Source: a virus
Length of the DNA: 36,079 nt
Direction: 5' to 3' (one strand)
Virus record (IMG/VR): IMGVR_UViG_3300005253_000077
Coordinates: 1-36,079 of that record
This document shows, piece after piece, positions 15,314 through 25,302 of this stretch. The translations under genes were made by a program, and so were the position numbers. Below the pieces are notes generated by a model. It worked only from the letters and a program-made list of their open reading frames with translations, was not told the DNA's origin and made no database searches. Every line of letters starts with the position of its first letter. Position 1 is the stretch's first letter.

Positions 15314-16944
15314 TGGCGAGATTTAACTTCCTCCAGTACACCATCTCGGTCGAGAAGAAGACCGGGGCTATCGTTAAAGTCCAGACGGAGCTAAAGGGCG
15401 TCGAGCAGGCCGGCAAACGTGTTGAACAGGGCGCCAAGAAAATGGAGTCCGCCTTCGGCGGCATCGGGTCCACGCTCAAGACGATCGGAATTGCTGCTTT
15501 CCTGTTCAGCGCGGTCAAGCAAGCAACGGCAGCCAGCGATTCGCTAAACGAGCTCAATAGCGCATGGAAGGAAGGCGTCGGCACGATCATCAATGAGTTC
15601 GAGCCTGCCCTTGCTCTTATGAGTCGCGGCCTGCAGGGCGTCATCTTGTTAATCACTGGATTAGTGAAGGTCATCAGTACCGGATTCAAGGGGGCCCTTG
15701 AGGTGATCACGAAGCTGCTCGCGCGGGACTTCACGGGTGCATTGAAGGCGGCCGAGACCACGGTCGAAGTGGGCTTCGAGAATATCCTTGACACCATTCA
15801 GGCGGCCGGCGATCGTGCGGCCCAGATCACGCGCGTCAGCGAACAGGTGCAAAGCAAGATCATCCTAGAGGAAGGTAAAATCCGCCTGGGGAATCTGAGC
15901 CTTACTGGCGAAGAGCGGCTGGCGCTTGTTGACGACATAGAGAAGCGTGCGCTGGCAGTTCTGAGGGCTTCGGGCGAATTCCTGATTGCCGATAAGACGC
16001 GCCAGGCCAAGCTGGAGATTGAAATCCTCAAAGAGCTGGCTACAGAACGGGAAGCGGCGCAGCGCGAAATTATCACCAATGACACGATCCTGGCTCAGAC
16101 GCAGGCAGAAATTCGTCAGGTGGCGATTGATGATGAGGCGACGTCAGCCGAAGAGCGACAGGAACTTCTTGTTGAACAGCTGGCTCTACGGATAGAAGCC
16201 ATCCAACAAGCCGCTCAGGTTCAATCGCTGACAGAGGAAACTGTTAACGCAAAGATAGAGCTGGCAACGCTCAAGCACATAAAGACTCTAAAGAAACTCA
16301 AGGATGATCAGTTCAAGGGTGATGTAGCGGCCACGAAGAATGACCTTAATCTGAAGCTCAAGGCTTTGAAGACCACGACGGGCCTCGATGCTCAACGGAT
16401 AGCGGGCATTAGCTCTGCCGCATCCGCCGAGTTACAGATCGCTGGCAATGCAGCCAATGCAGCGCGCGCTGGTGGAGCTCAGGCAGTAAAAGATGCAGGA
16501 GCTTTTGCAGCCCGGATCATATCGATCAAAGGTGCAGAGGCAACGGCCCGGGCCTTCGCTGCTGCTGGCGGATTCCCGCTCGGGATTCCGGCTGCGATCG
16601 CTACTGCCGCAGTCTATGCTGGGCTGGCGGCAACTGTGTCGGCCATTAGCGGAGCCGTCGCCGCAAAGATCGCACCACCAAGTGGGGGTGGTGCTGCAGG
16701 ACCGGCCGGCCCTGGAGGTGGAGCATTCGGCTTTCCGACACCTGTTGAGGTTGTAGAGCCTGTTGGTGGTGGCGGTGGCTTTACTCCATCCGAAGCTGCA
16801 GTGGTTCCTGGTGCGGCTCCTGGATTCGGCCGTGAAGATGGTGGCGGTCCAGTAGCGATCGTGCAGGTCTTCACCGTGGCTGGTAAGATACCGCCCGAAA
16901 CGGCAAAGCTGATCGCGCAAGCGTTGAGAGACAATCAGAGGTAG
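15313..16944 (+). CDS. Tail tape measure protein
   Basis: The 543-aa product is mostly helical, with an N-terminal beta-alpha segment, hydrophobic spans (about residues 105-135 and 410-450) and a long coiled-coil middle (about 190-370). The C-terminus is Gly/Pro/Ala-rich. This is the usual composition of a tape measure, which sets tail length and is ejected into the host envelope. It is short for the family, so a short siphovirus tail is expected. No transglycosylase or peptidase domain is visible. Confidence 0.8.
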   Translation: MARFNFLQYTISVEKKTGAIVKVQTELKGVEQAGKRVEQGAKKMESAFGGIGSTLKTIGIAAFLFSAVKQATAASDSLNELNSAWKEGVGTIINEFEPALALMSRGLQGVILLITGLVKVISTGFKGALEVITKLLARDFTGALKAAETTVEVGFENILDTIQAAGDRAAQITRVSEQVQSKIILEEGKIRLGNLSLTGEERLALVDDIEKRALAVLRASGEFLIADKTRQAKLEIEILKELATEREAAQREIITNDTILAQTQAEIRQVAIDDEATSAEERQELLVEQLALRIEAIQQAAQVQSLTEETVNAKIELATLKHIKTLKKLKDDQFKGDVAATKNDLNLKLKALKTTTGLDAQRIAGISSAASAELQIAGNAANAARAGGAQAVKDAGAFAARIISIKGAEATARAFAAAGGFPLGIPAAIATAAVYAGLAATVSAISGAVAAKIAPPSGGGAAGPAGPGGGAFGFPTPVEVVEPVGGGGGFTPSEAAVVPGAAPGFGREDGGGPVAIVQVFTVAGKIPPETAKLIAQALRDNQR

Positions 16945-16946
16945 CT

Positions 16947-17621
16947 ATGGCACAAGGCGATTTCAAAACTACCATCTCGCTGGGCCCTCCTGGAAAGGAG
17001 ATGGCTCTGACCAACGCCAACGACGCGCAGATCGTCGAGCCGTTCCAGGAAGCCGCGGCGCGGGTCGAGGCCACGGCAGAGAACGTAGTTGGGGAGGCGT
17101 TCACCGAAGTGTTCTCGCAGTACGCGCCCGACTTCACCATCACGCTTGACGCGGCCAACAAGAAAACGCGCGATGCAATCCGGGCAATCTACGCGGTCGC
17201 CGACACACACCTGAGCTTCCTATACGCGGACGACTGGGAAGCCATCTCGGAGCGGTACATCCTGAAAACCCCCACGACATTCGAGGTGCGCACGAACCCG
17301 TACCAGCGGCTCGACAAGGAGTACCAGGATCTCAGCCTCGGCACGATCATCGATAACTTCAAGGTGTTCAGCGACCGAGACATGCGGGCCGGCCAGGTCA
17401 CCACCGACTTCTTCGCTGGTGGCGGAACCTATAATCGGGACAGCAGGCTCATCACGCTTGCCACATCGCCGGGCCCTGCGGGGACCGTCGTGTTCATGAA
17501 TTACACCTTCGAGGGGTGTCGCGTGCGGATCGTTGGGCCTCCCGTCATGCGGACCATCAGGTTCTTCGATTCGACGGGACAGAATCGGTGGGCGATACGT
17601 CTTAGGCTGCGAGCGGCCTAG
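16947..17621 (+). CDS. Putative distal tail structural protein (224 aa)
   Basis: It follows the tape measure with a 2-base gap and overlaps the next start by one base (TAGTG). The product is mixed, with an Ala-rich helix (about residues 30-60) and a beta-rich second half. Position suggests a distal tail or baseplate component. I do not recognise a family signature. Confidence 0.55.
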   Translation: MAQGDFKTTISLGPPGKEMALTNANDAQIVEPFQEAAARVEATAENVVGEAFTEVFSQYAPDFTITLDAANKKTRDAIRAIYAVADTHLSFLYADDWEAISERYILKTPTTFEVRTNPYQRLDKEYQDLSLGTIIDNFKVFSDRDMRAGQVTTDFFAGGGTYNRDSRLITLATSPGPAGTVVFMNYTFEGCRVRIVGPPVMRTIRFFDSTGQNRWAIRLRLRAA

Positions 17622-18427
17622 TGGCGATCGTTGGGATTACTTCGGCCTTCATCAAGAAAACACTCACGGCGAGTGACGGCGCAATAGTAGTCCCCAACCT
17701 GAACTCAGACGGTTTCGAGCCCATCATCGTCGTCAAGACGTTCGTGAACACGACGAACGGCCCGGGCTCGAATGCGCCTGCAGTAAGCGGCATCACGTTC
17801 GGGGTGACGGCACTTACGAAATTCACTGAGATCATCTCAACGGGGTTGCTGCGCTCAGAGATTTTCACGCTCGTTGGATTGTCTGCTCTGCGCGACATCA
17901 CGGTGACGTTTGCAGCGCTCTCTGGTGGAGAGACTGCGGAAGCCGTTGTACTGGTCGAGGTTTATACTGGAGTCAACCAGTCAACGCCTCTAGGTGGTAC
18001 GACCTTCACCAGCTTTGTGGATGGCGCGACCATCTTCTCCTCAAACATCGACAGGCCATCGACCAGCCTACTCACAGAGGTGGCGATCGCCAGAGTGGAC
18101 CATGCGCTGAGTCCTGCTGGTTCGGATCAGGCGGAGCATTTCAGGCAACTTCAAGGTTCTGGCTCTTCAGCGGTTCGGGCTACGGCGAGCACGGCATTCG
18201 GCAAGTCGCCAGCGGTGTTTAAGTTCTCGTGGGGGCTGGGCGCCGGCGGGCCGTTTGATGAAGCGGCCATGCTCGTGTTCGAGTTGCTGGAAGGCTCTAG
18301 TGTCGGCCCCGGAACGATACCTGCGCGACTGAAGCGGCGGGTGACGGTTGCGGGCGGGCAGAACCCGGCGAGCCCGGCCTTCCTGTCTCAAGAGCTTGAG
18401 TCCACCAGGCAGTTCTCGCTGCTATGA
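17621..18427 (+). CDS. Putative tail protein, beta-rich (268 aa), GTG start
   Basis: The GTG overlaps the preceding TAG. The sequence is dominated by Val/Thr/Ser-rich strands with few charges. It is likely a beta-sandwich structural protein of the tail tip. The stop overlaps the ATG of the giant hub gene (ATGA), indicating coupled expression. No enzymatic motif is visible. Confidence 0.55.
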   Translation: MAIVGITSAFIKKTLTASDGAIVVPNLNSDGFEPIIVVKTFVNTTNGPGSNAPAVSGITFGVTALTKFTEIISTGLLRSEIFTLVGLSALRDITVTFAALSGGETAEAVVLVEVYTGVNQSTPLGGTTFTSFVDGATIFSSNIDRPSTSLLTEVAIARVDHALSPAGSDQAEHFRQLQGSGSSAVRATASTAFGKSPAVFKFSWGLGAGGPFDEAAMLVFELLEGSSVGPGTIPARLKRRVTVAGGQNPASPAFLSQELESTRQFSLL

Positions 18428-21400
18428 AGCTGCTGGCGACTCTACGCAACGTGGCCTCAGCCGACGAGGGCGCAGTGGCTACCGCAGCCTCGGAGTTCAG
18501 CACGGATTTCCCGGCGAGCGGAGCGATCGATGGGGACAAGACGCATATCAACTTCGGGCCGGCGTCGGGGGCCGACAACGGCATCGGCAAGAGCGGGTGG
18601 AAGTCGGGCAGCACGGAGTTCTCGAACGTCAAAACAACCGCCGCAGACTGGAATGGCGGTACGCAAACGCGGGTCGAGACAGTCGCGGACTCCGTGGAGC
18701 TCGTGCTCAAGACCTCAAGGTATCAGCAGGATTTCAACTCGCTCAACACTGCTCCGCTGGCGACACAAGATTTGTGGGTGAGCGGCGGAGGGACCGCGCT
18801 CATCGAGGTGGACCCCGTAGCCGACTTTGGGGGCGGCGGCAAGGGTGTCAGACTGCGGCTCAGTGGCGGAGGAAACGGCAATGTGTTCAGGCCGGTCACG
18901 TTCGGTACCGGGATCGTCTACATCTCGTTCAGGATCAAGGCCATCCTGCTCGGCACCACAAACAGCTATCTCAGGTTTGATCTCGAGGACAGCGGCGTGG
19001 GAGCGCGCGCGCTGTTCTTCACGGCGTTCGATGTCTCGGAAGATGCAAGCGGCCCGGTGATTCCTGGTCGGCTTTCGTGGCCATCGGGGCTTGCGAGCGG
19101 AACGGATGTAGGAACGGACGTCACCGTGCCGGAATGGCACAAGCTGGTATTTAGGCTTGATAGGACGACCCCCGCGAGTACGGTAACAAAGATGTACTTC
19201 GACGGGCGCCATGTCAAAGACGTGACCGTGGACACGACCGGGATCGACCGGATTAGGCTGCACTTGTTCTCATCACTCAACATTGTGGAGTACTACTTCG
19301 ACGAGCTCAGAATCGGTGACGACATTGAGCAAGATGGCACGCAGGATAACGTGATCGATCTCGTCACCGCTCCCACAGCTGCCGAGGCTAAGCTCGAGTT
19401 CAACGGGGAGAACGCGCGCGTCGAGCGGCTGTTCGCGGGCGTGTACCCCATCACGAACAACAACACAGACGCCCCGCTGCGCGATGTCGCGGGGAATGAG
19501 GAGCGGGCGCAGGTATGGCGCGCCACGGCGACGGGACAGGTGGATGGAGTGTACTTCGAGCTGAGACGTATAGGTACCCCGGTGGGGAACGTCGTTGTGG
19601 AGCTGCGCAAGGTGGTCGGTGGGTTGCCGAGCACGACGGAGATCTTCGCCACTTCCGAGCCGTTGCTGGCTTCTACGATTCCGATCGACAAGGACAACTC
19701 CTTCAAGTTCACGTTCCCTTTCCCGTTCACGGTCCAGTCGGGCACCGACTACGCCTATGTTTTTAAGGGCACCTTCGCGATCAACGGCTCAAGCCACATC
19801 ATCGTATTGTTCGACACGACTGGGACGCTCTCACATGGGGAGATGGCAACCTTCAACGGTACGAGCTGGGCGACGAACGCGGGGGACGATATCGGGTTTG
19901 CCTCGGTCGCGTGGCATCAACCGGAAACACTCTATGCCGTTGCAAACCAGGATTCAGATGCACAGCTCGGTAGAGATGCGACAAACCACTTCTTGAGTCA
20001 GGGGTTCAAGGTGCCCTTCGATGTGGACATGCAGCATTTCCAGGTGCTCGTCAAGGTGCCGACCGGAGTTACCTTTGATTCAGGAGACAGGTTTTTCCTT
20101 GAGGCCGATACAGGTTTCGATGATGACAGATCCGGCCTATCCCTCTCCCCAACTGTTATCGAAAAGCATGTCAAACAGGCGATCGCAGGGGCCTCAACGG
20201 ATCTCACTCAGCACACGTTCGCGATCGGAATTGGCCAGGTGGCGTTCACTATACGTTACGTGCAGACGTTCACACCGACTGAGAACGCCACCGTCGGCAG
20301 CCTCAGCGTGGAGCTGTTCAGATTCGGTACCCTTCCGGCAGGGGTTACTGTGAGATTTGCGATCTTTGAGACGGCAGGTGGCGATGCGACATTCCAGATC
20401 AACGGGGGGATCTCGGACGCCATTTTCGCCTTTGACATCGCCAACAATACGATTGAGGAAGGCGGACCTAAAATATACAACTTCGTCTGGAGCGGCCTGA
20501 AGCCAACGCTCATCGCAGGCAGGCAGTACGCGCTCGAGATTATCATCACTCGCACCGGATCGAACGCGCGAAATTTCATCGCATGGAGGGGCCGCGAATC
20601 CTGGTTTTGGGGGCCACCGGATTACCTGGGGGGAGACTTCCGCAGTAGTGATGCGCTGGGTGGCTGGCACGGCCAGATTGGTGGGGGGACTGATTTGGGA
20701 TTCGTCTTGTTTACGGAGGAACAGCTCATCGTATCCGAGGGGCCCCCTGAACTCGTTCTAGCTGAGCCTCCACTCGAGTTGGATTTTCATGGCTATGATC
20801 CATCGCTGGTAGGCGCCGCTGGTGGACCATACGTGCTGTGGACGATGAGCTTGCCTGCCGCGTTCAGATTCGAGGCAGGGAGGCAGTATTATCTCAAACT
20901 TAAAACCAACTGGCTCGGCAGCGCGTCGAAGTTCCTGCACATTGGCTTCGACGCGAGCGCCCCGTCCTACGTGGACGGCAGATTCTACAAGTCGGACCAG
21001 TCGGACCCGGTCGTCTGGTCAGTGACGCTTGGCGATATGATCTTCACGGCGCTGGGCGAGCACAAGCCGTTCATTAGATGGGACGCCGCCTTCTCGGATG
21101 ATAATGTGATTTTCACCGCGTTCGAGAACGTCTTCGACAACCCGGGCAGAGTGGCGTCGCGTACCGGCGCGGTGGCCGTCGAGTTCACTGGCCAAGCGAA
21201 GCGATTCTGGAAGATCAGGGCTGACTTCAGGCGCAAGCTCACGGATTGGGTGGACGACCTCAGATGGACCCCGACCTTGTTCGACTACACGCTCAGGGTC
21301 GCGTCAGCCGGACCCAAAGCGTTGAATATAGATTTTCTTCAGGCCGCGGACGCGACACGCAAGGTGCGGGGTATCGAGATATTCGGGCACCCATTCGACG

Positions 21401-24069
21401 CGGGGATCAGGAAATTCAGACTGGAGTTCAAGACGACAGACGCGGGGCCGCTGACTCAGATCGACGCCTTCGTGGACGTGGACGAGCGGCTTTCACTCAG
21501 CCGGAAGAAGGGCGGGGACGCCACGATTGCCGCGAGCGGCTCCGACTTTGAGATGACGGGCGACTACGCCTTCATCGTACTCAACAACGAAACAGAGATG
21601 ACTGACCTACAGATCACGGTACTCGACACGGGAGGCGATGCGTTCGCGCGCATCCTGGAGGTCAACGCCTTCCGGGTGATCGACATGACCGACAGGGTGG
21701 CCAAGGGCAATGGCATCAGTTTGTCAGCTGACACCGCAGACTTCACCTTCCGAGAGCCGAAGGCAAAAGTGCTCACGCTCACGCTGACGAACGCGGACCA
21801 CAATCTCTCCGTGCTGCGGACAGAGGGCGGATTTAATGCAGAGCTCGGGGATATGGTGCGCTTCTTCCTTTGGTGGGGCTTCGAAGGCACCGAGCTCATT
21901 CAACAGGGCGAGTTCTATGTCTCATCGGAGTGGCAAGAGGTACCGGCGGGTGCCGTCGTCACCGTCACCGCAAAGGATCTGGCGTTCCTCATGGACACAG
22001 AGAGGCAGGCCAGATCGCAGGTCGACTTCCAGAAGGACCAGATCATCGAGTACTTTGCAAATCTGGCGGGCATCCCAAGCCAATTCATGATCCTGGACTT
22101 TTCCTCGGGCATCGTCGATTTCATGCCGGCGAAGGAGATCAATGTTTGGGATGAGATACAGAAGGTGTCACAGTCTGCAGCGCTGGGCCTTACGGAGATC
22201 CGGACGGACGGGTATCTGGAGTTCAGGGCGACGGGAAATACGGCGCGGGACACACGGCTGGAGGATCTCTTGGGAGCCGAGGGAACGGTCAAGACCAGCG
22301 GGGCGGCGGTTCTCGCTGGCAAAATCTACTGGCTCGCCTTCGTGGTAGACCAAAACACCGGATTTGAGGACATCAAGGTCGTCGAGTACGACCTAACGAA
22401 GAAGACGTGGGCGCTCGTGGGAAAGGTGAACGCCCTGCAGTTGCTGGGCGGACGCGGCGGATTGATCGCGGCCTTTGCGGGTGAGTTGTTCATACTGACC
22501 TGGGAGACCGAATCAGGGGATGCGGTGCATCCGCTGAAGCTCTATCGCTGGGACGGCATCATTCCCGGCACCTTCACCCTATTGGCCAACATGGACTTCG
22601 GGCCGGGGACATACAAGATTCCGGGCGAAGGGGCGATCAGAAACGGCTATACGTCGATGCAGGATGGAGCCATCTGGCGCATCTGCCTGGGCGACGCCGA
22701 TGTCAACGCGGACCACGGGGTCCAGGACATCGACCTGGTGAATTTCACGCAGCTCAACCGGGGGGCGATCGGGAGTTCGAAGCGTGCGATGGCGATTGCG
22801 AAAGAGGGATCGACGCTGATGGTGGTCACGCGAACTGGAACCACGACGCTCAAGGCCGAAGAGTGGAACGCCACCACCAACGTGTTCACCGAGAGGGCGA
22901 CGCTATCGGCGAATGGTAACACGACATTCTATGGCATCAGTTCCACACAGACAGGGCGCGTGTGGATGGCGGCCGCCGGAGACGGCAGTCCTGCAAACTT
23001 TGGAGTGTTGGATGAGCTGAGCGTTCCCGGATTCGTGCTCACGCCGACGACGGCGCTCCCGGGCGATCCTGCGCTCCCGGAGCAGTCGGGAGCCGCGCTG
23101 GCGTTCATAGATGACTCTGTCCTGACGGTGGCGACGCGCGTGGGTGGGACGAACGGCACGATGGCCTTCCTGGTCCACGAGGAAGAGACCGGCAAGACCT
23201 TTGCGTATGGCAGGACGGGCCCGAGCTCATCGGCGCTGGGCAACTTCATCGCCGTCAAGTTCAACGAGAGGTTCTTCGTGCTTGGCACAATGGACAACGG
23301 CAGGGTGTTCGAGTTCTCGCTGAGACGGAAGATCCCGCGGGACATCGACCCGTCGCTCACGATATACGATGATCCAGGCGGCACCCTGCTCAGGGCGACC
23401 TTGTCGTTCAGCGGAGCAGAGGGCGGGGAGCAGTTCATCGTCAATAGCGTACTGGTGAAGTCCACGCCGATCGTTCCAGGGGGCTTTGAGGTGGTCTGGT
23501 CGGGCCAGGATGAGGAGCTGCCCTGGAAGGTAAGGGCTGGCGATCGCATAGAGTTCGAGGCAGAGCTGGAGCAGCCGAGCCTGGAGGCCACGATTATAGA
23601 TGTATTGGTGACGGAGCCTGCGGGCATCGCCACTGGTTCGGTCAAGCACCTGGGCACCCAGCGGGTACGATTCACGATCGACGTGACGGGCAACGGAATC
23701 ATTAAAGACCTGGCGCTCAATCGGCAACCGCTGAAGGCCAAGGGCACCATCCTGTCTGTGGTGGTGACGGATACCCAGTCGAAGAACCGTTACAAGGTGC
23801 GATCGCTGATTGTGGAGAACCAGTACATCAACGACTCGATCTCGTCGGCCATCATCGCGGGCTCCATTCTGTCCCGGCTCGAGTCCAGTTACCCCCGGTT
23901 GGATGGCGTGCAGGTGTGGTCGCCTATGCACATCAGGCGGTTCGATCGCGCGACGGTGACCGACACGCGGCTCGGCATCTTTCAGCAGGACTTCTACATC
24001 GTCTCGTTCACGCACCGCCTGAACATGAGGACGGACATGAAGCTCGTCCGGGTGATTCCGCTACCATGA
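18424..24069 (+). CDS. Giant tail hub / receptor-interaction protein (1881 aa)
   Basis: The largest gene, about 16% of the genome. The order I read is: a discoidin-like start (SGAIDGDKT, 1-95) and a LamG-like jelly roll (about 100-310, WHKLVFRLDR). Repeated beta modules follow at about 365-870, with GVYFELRRIGTP, SLSVELFRFGT and paired AGRQY segments. Then a baseplate-hub segment (about 1090-1270, GDMVRFFLWWG, QQGEFYVSSEW, VWDEIQKVSQSA), a kelch-like beta-propeller (about 1290-1630), and a hub-type end (about 1780-1881, SPMHIRRFDRATVTD). The hub appears split by an inserted propeller. It probably closes the tail tube and carries carbohydrate- or receptor-binding domains. Confidence 0.72.
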   Translation: MKLLATLRNVASADEGAVATAASEFSTDFPASGAIDGDKTHINFGPASGADNGIGKSGWKSGSTEFSNVKTTAADWNGGTQTRVETVADSVELVLKTSRYQQDFNSLNTAPLATQDLWVSGGGTALIEVDPVADFGGGGKGVRLRLSGGGNGNVFRPVTFGTGIVYISFRIKAILLGTTNSYLRFDLEDSGVGARALFFTAFDVSEDASGPVIPGRLSWPSGLASGTDVGTDVTVPEWHKLVFRLDRTTPASTVTKMYFDGRHVKDVTVDTTGIDRIRLHLFSSLNIVEYYFDELRIGDDIEQDGTQDNVIDLVTAPTAAEAKLEFNGENARVERLFAGVYPITNNNTDAPLRDVAGNEERAQVWRATATGQVDGVYFELRRIGTPVGNVVVELRKVVGGLPSTTEIFATSEPLLASTIPIDKDNSFKFTFPFPFTVQSGTDYAYVFKGTFAINGSSHIIVLFDTTGTLSHGEMATFNGTSWATNAGDDIGFASVAWHQPETLYAVANQDSDAQLGRDATNHFLSQGFKVPFDVDMQHFQVLVKVPTGVTFDSGDRFFLEADTGFDDDRSGLSLSPTVIEKHVKQAIAGASTDLTQHTFAIGIGQVAFTIRYVQTFTPTENATVGSLSVELFRFGTLPAGVTVRFAIFETAGGDATFQINGGISDAIFAFDIANNTIEEGGPKIYNFVWSGLKPTLIAGRQYALEIIITRTGSNARNFIAWRGRESWFWGPPDYLGGDFRSSDALGGWHGQIGGGTDLGFVLFTEEQLIVSEGPPELVLAEPPLELDFHGYDPSLVGAAGGPYVLWTMSLPAAFRFEAGRQYYLKLKTNWLGSASKFLHIGFDASAPSYVDGRFYKSDQSDPVVWSVTLGDMIFTALGEHKPFIRWDAAFSDDNVIFTAFENVFDNPGRVASRTGAVAVEFTGQAKRFWKIRADFRRKLTDWVDDLRWTPTLFDYTLRVASAGPKALNIDFLQAADATRKVRGIEIFGHPFDAGIRKFRLEFKTTDAGPLTQIDAFVDVDERLSLSRKKGGDATIAASGSDFEMTGDYAFIVLNNETEMTDLQITVLDTGGDAFARILEVNAFRVIDMTDRVAKGNGISLSADTADFTFREPKAKVLTLTLTNADHNLSVLRTEGGFNAELGDMVRFFLWWGFEGTELIQQGEFYVSSEWQEVPAGAVVTVTAKDLAFLMDTERQARSQVDFQKDQIIEYFANLAGIPSQFMILDFSSGIVDFMPAKEINVWDEIQKVSQSAALGLTEIRTDGYLEFRATGNTARDTRLEDLLGAEGTVKTSGAAVLAGKIYWLAFVVDQNTGFEDIKVVEYDLTKKTWALVGKVNALQLLGGRGGLIAAFAGELFILTWETESGDAVHPLKLYRWDGIIPGTFTLLANMDFGPGTYKIPGEGAIRNGYTSMQDGAIWRICLGDADVNADHGVQDIDLVNFTQLNRGAIGSSKRAMAIAKEGSTLMVVTRTGTTTLKAEEWNATTNVFTERATLSANGNTTFYGISSTQTGRVWMAAAGDGSPANFGVLDELSVPGFVLTPTTALPGDPALPEQSGAALAFIDDSVLTVATRVGGTNGTMAFLVHEEETGKTFAYGRTGPSSSALGNFIAVKFNERFFVLGTMDNGRVFEFSLRRKIPRDIDPSLTIYDDPGGTLLRATLSFSGAEGGEQFIVNSVLVKSTPIVPGGFEVVWSGQDEELPWKVRAGDRIEFEAELEQPSLEATIIDVLVTEPAGIATGSVKHLGTQRVRFTIDVTGNGIIKDLALNRQPLKAKGTILSVVVTDTQSKNRYKVRSLIVENQYINDSISSAIIAGSILSRLESSYPRLDGVQVWSPMHIRRFDRATVTDTRLGIFQQDFYIVSFTHRLNMRTDMKLVRVIPLP

Positions 24070-24785
24070 GCGCGGCGTTTGGATTCAGGAAGCTCTCGAT
24101 CGCCGATGGACCCGACCGCAATAAGGTCATCGTGACAGCCGAGCGCGTGGTACTCGGGCTGCGGGAGTTCAAGTTCGACGACGTGAGCGTGACCATAGAT
24201 CTGGCCGCCAAAGGAGAGGACGGTCTCGACTTCGGGACGAAAGTAAACAACGCCTGGTATCAGTTCGGCCTCACGACGGACGTGAGCGGTAACGAGGTGC
24301 GAGGCTTGGCGGTGAAGGACGGGAGCGCGATCAAGTTCCCGCCGGGGAAGACGGCCTTTGAGCTCTGCCATTTCGGGCGAGTGAATGGGTCGGGTGACCT
24401 GTATCGGATCAGCAACGCACCCGACGACGACTGGTTTTTCTACAAGGAGGCGCTGTTTGCCGGCGACTTCTTGGCGCTGAACGGAGGCACCGCGACTGTC
24501 TTTACGGCGGTCCCGGGGCTCACCGCGTTTCTCCCGCCCGGCTGCCGGCGAGCCTTGTTTATGGGCGACGTGCGGCGGACGGCCGTCGGTGCTCAAGGTT
24601 TGCACATACGCGAAACAGGTTCGGGCGTGACGCTCGACGCTGGTGCGCGCGTCATGCACGGAAACTCGAAGCAGGTCGGGAACCTGTTTCTTGCCAGAGT
24701 CAGCCCCGCTCAGGCCATGGAGTACGCCCTCGAGACGCCTGGCACCGCGTTCATTAACGGTGTAGCCTACGAGCTGAAGAGATGA
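24066..24785 (+). CDS. Tail-tip associated protein (239 aa)
   Basis: The start at 24066 overlaps the hub stop as ATGA. An in-frame ATG at 23916 lies inside the hub gene and is not preferred. The product is beta-rich with several aromatic pairs (DDDWFFYKEA) and ends NGVAYELKR. Coupling to the hub gene suggests a tail-tip or fibre component. Family not recognised. Confidence 0.55.
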   Translation: MSAAFGFRKLSIADGPDRNKVIVTAERVVLGLREFKFDDVSVTIDLAAKGEDGLDFGTKVNNAWYQFGLTTDVSGNEVRGLAVKDGSAIKFPPGKTAFELCHFGRVNGSGDLYRISNAPDDDWFFYKEALFAGDFLALNGGTATVFTAVPGLTAFLPPGCRRALFMGDVRRTAVGAQGLHIRETGSGVTLDAGARVMHGNSKQVGNLFLARVSPAQAMEYALETPGTAFINGVAYELKR

Positions 24786-25213
24786 GCCGCACACAGCAAG
24801 GGGCGACCGATTGGTATGAACAGGACGCGATGAGCGAGGACGTCCGGACAATGGTCTGTCCTCTGATGTTTTTCTTTTCCAATACCGGGACAGGTTCTTA
24901 CCAGGAGATGACGGGGATGGAAGTCGCTTTTGAAGACTCGGGCAAGCTGGTCAAGCAGGAATTGGCGATGTTTAAGGTACGGGGAAAGGTCGACTCCGGT
25001 ACCGACTGGGACGTCCAGCTCTGGAACGATACTGACTCCGTGGAACTGGCGGTTCTGAATTTCACTGAGACATCATTCACGAACAAGATAGCGACCTTTA
25101 GCTTACCCAGCGCCACGAAGACGGTGCTGCTCAGGTACCGAAGAAACACTGGAGCATCAAACAAGACGTTTGTGATCGGGATTGCAGCCTTTACATGGGT
25201 TGTGACGCCATAA
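24782..25213 (+). CDS. Putative tail protein (143 aa)
   Basis: The ATG overlaps the preceding TGA. After a polar N-terminus the sequence forms regular strands (WDVQLWNDTDSVELAVLNF, KTVLLRYRR), suggesting a single beta-sandwich. It closes the run of coupled tail genes: an 89-base gap with promoter-like sequence follows. A receptor-binding or capping role is inferred from position only. Confidence 0.5.
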   Translation: MSRTQQGATDWYEQDAMSEDVRTMVCPLMFFFSNTGTGSYQEMTGMEVAFEDSGKLVKQELAMFKVRGKVDSGTDWDVQLWNDTDSVELAVLNFTETSFTNKIATFSLPSATKTVLLRYRRNTGASNKTFVIGIAAFTWVVTP

Positions 25214-25220
25214 CTGGACT

Positions 25221-25250
25221 TTGGGGCCTGACTAGGGTCCATGGTAGAAT
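25221..25250 (+). promoter_or_regulatory. Possible promoter for the signal-peptide genes
   Basis: TTGGGG (25221-25226) and TAGAAT (25245-25250) are 18 bases apart in the only real gap of this region. The inverted repeat CTAGG/CCTAG (25232-25236 and 25251-25255) flanks the -10 box and could be an operator. The -35 box is weak. Confidence 0.35.
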
Positions 25251-25302
25251 CCTAGCTGGCCGGCTCGCGGGATTCGGCTTGCGGGAAAAAGGAGACTGTG
25301 CG

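Noticed and set aside
22929-24015. Long antisense open frames opposite the giant tail gene (and similar ones elsewhere)
   Set aside because: They mirror the codon bias of the + strand gene, lack binding sites and show no protein-like features. All supported genes face one way.
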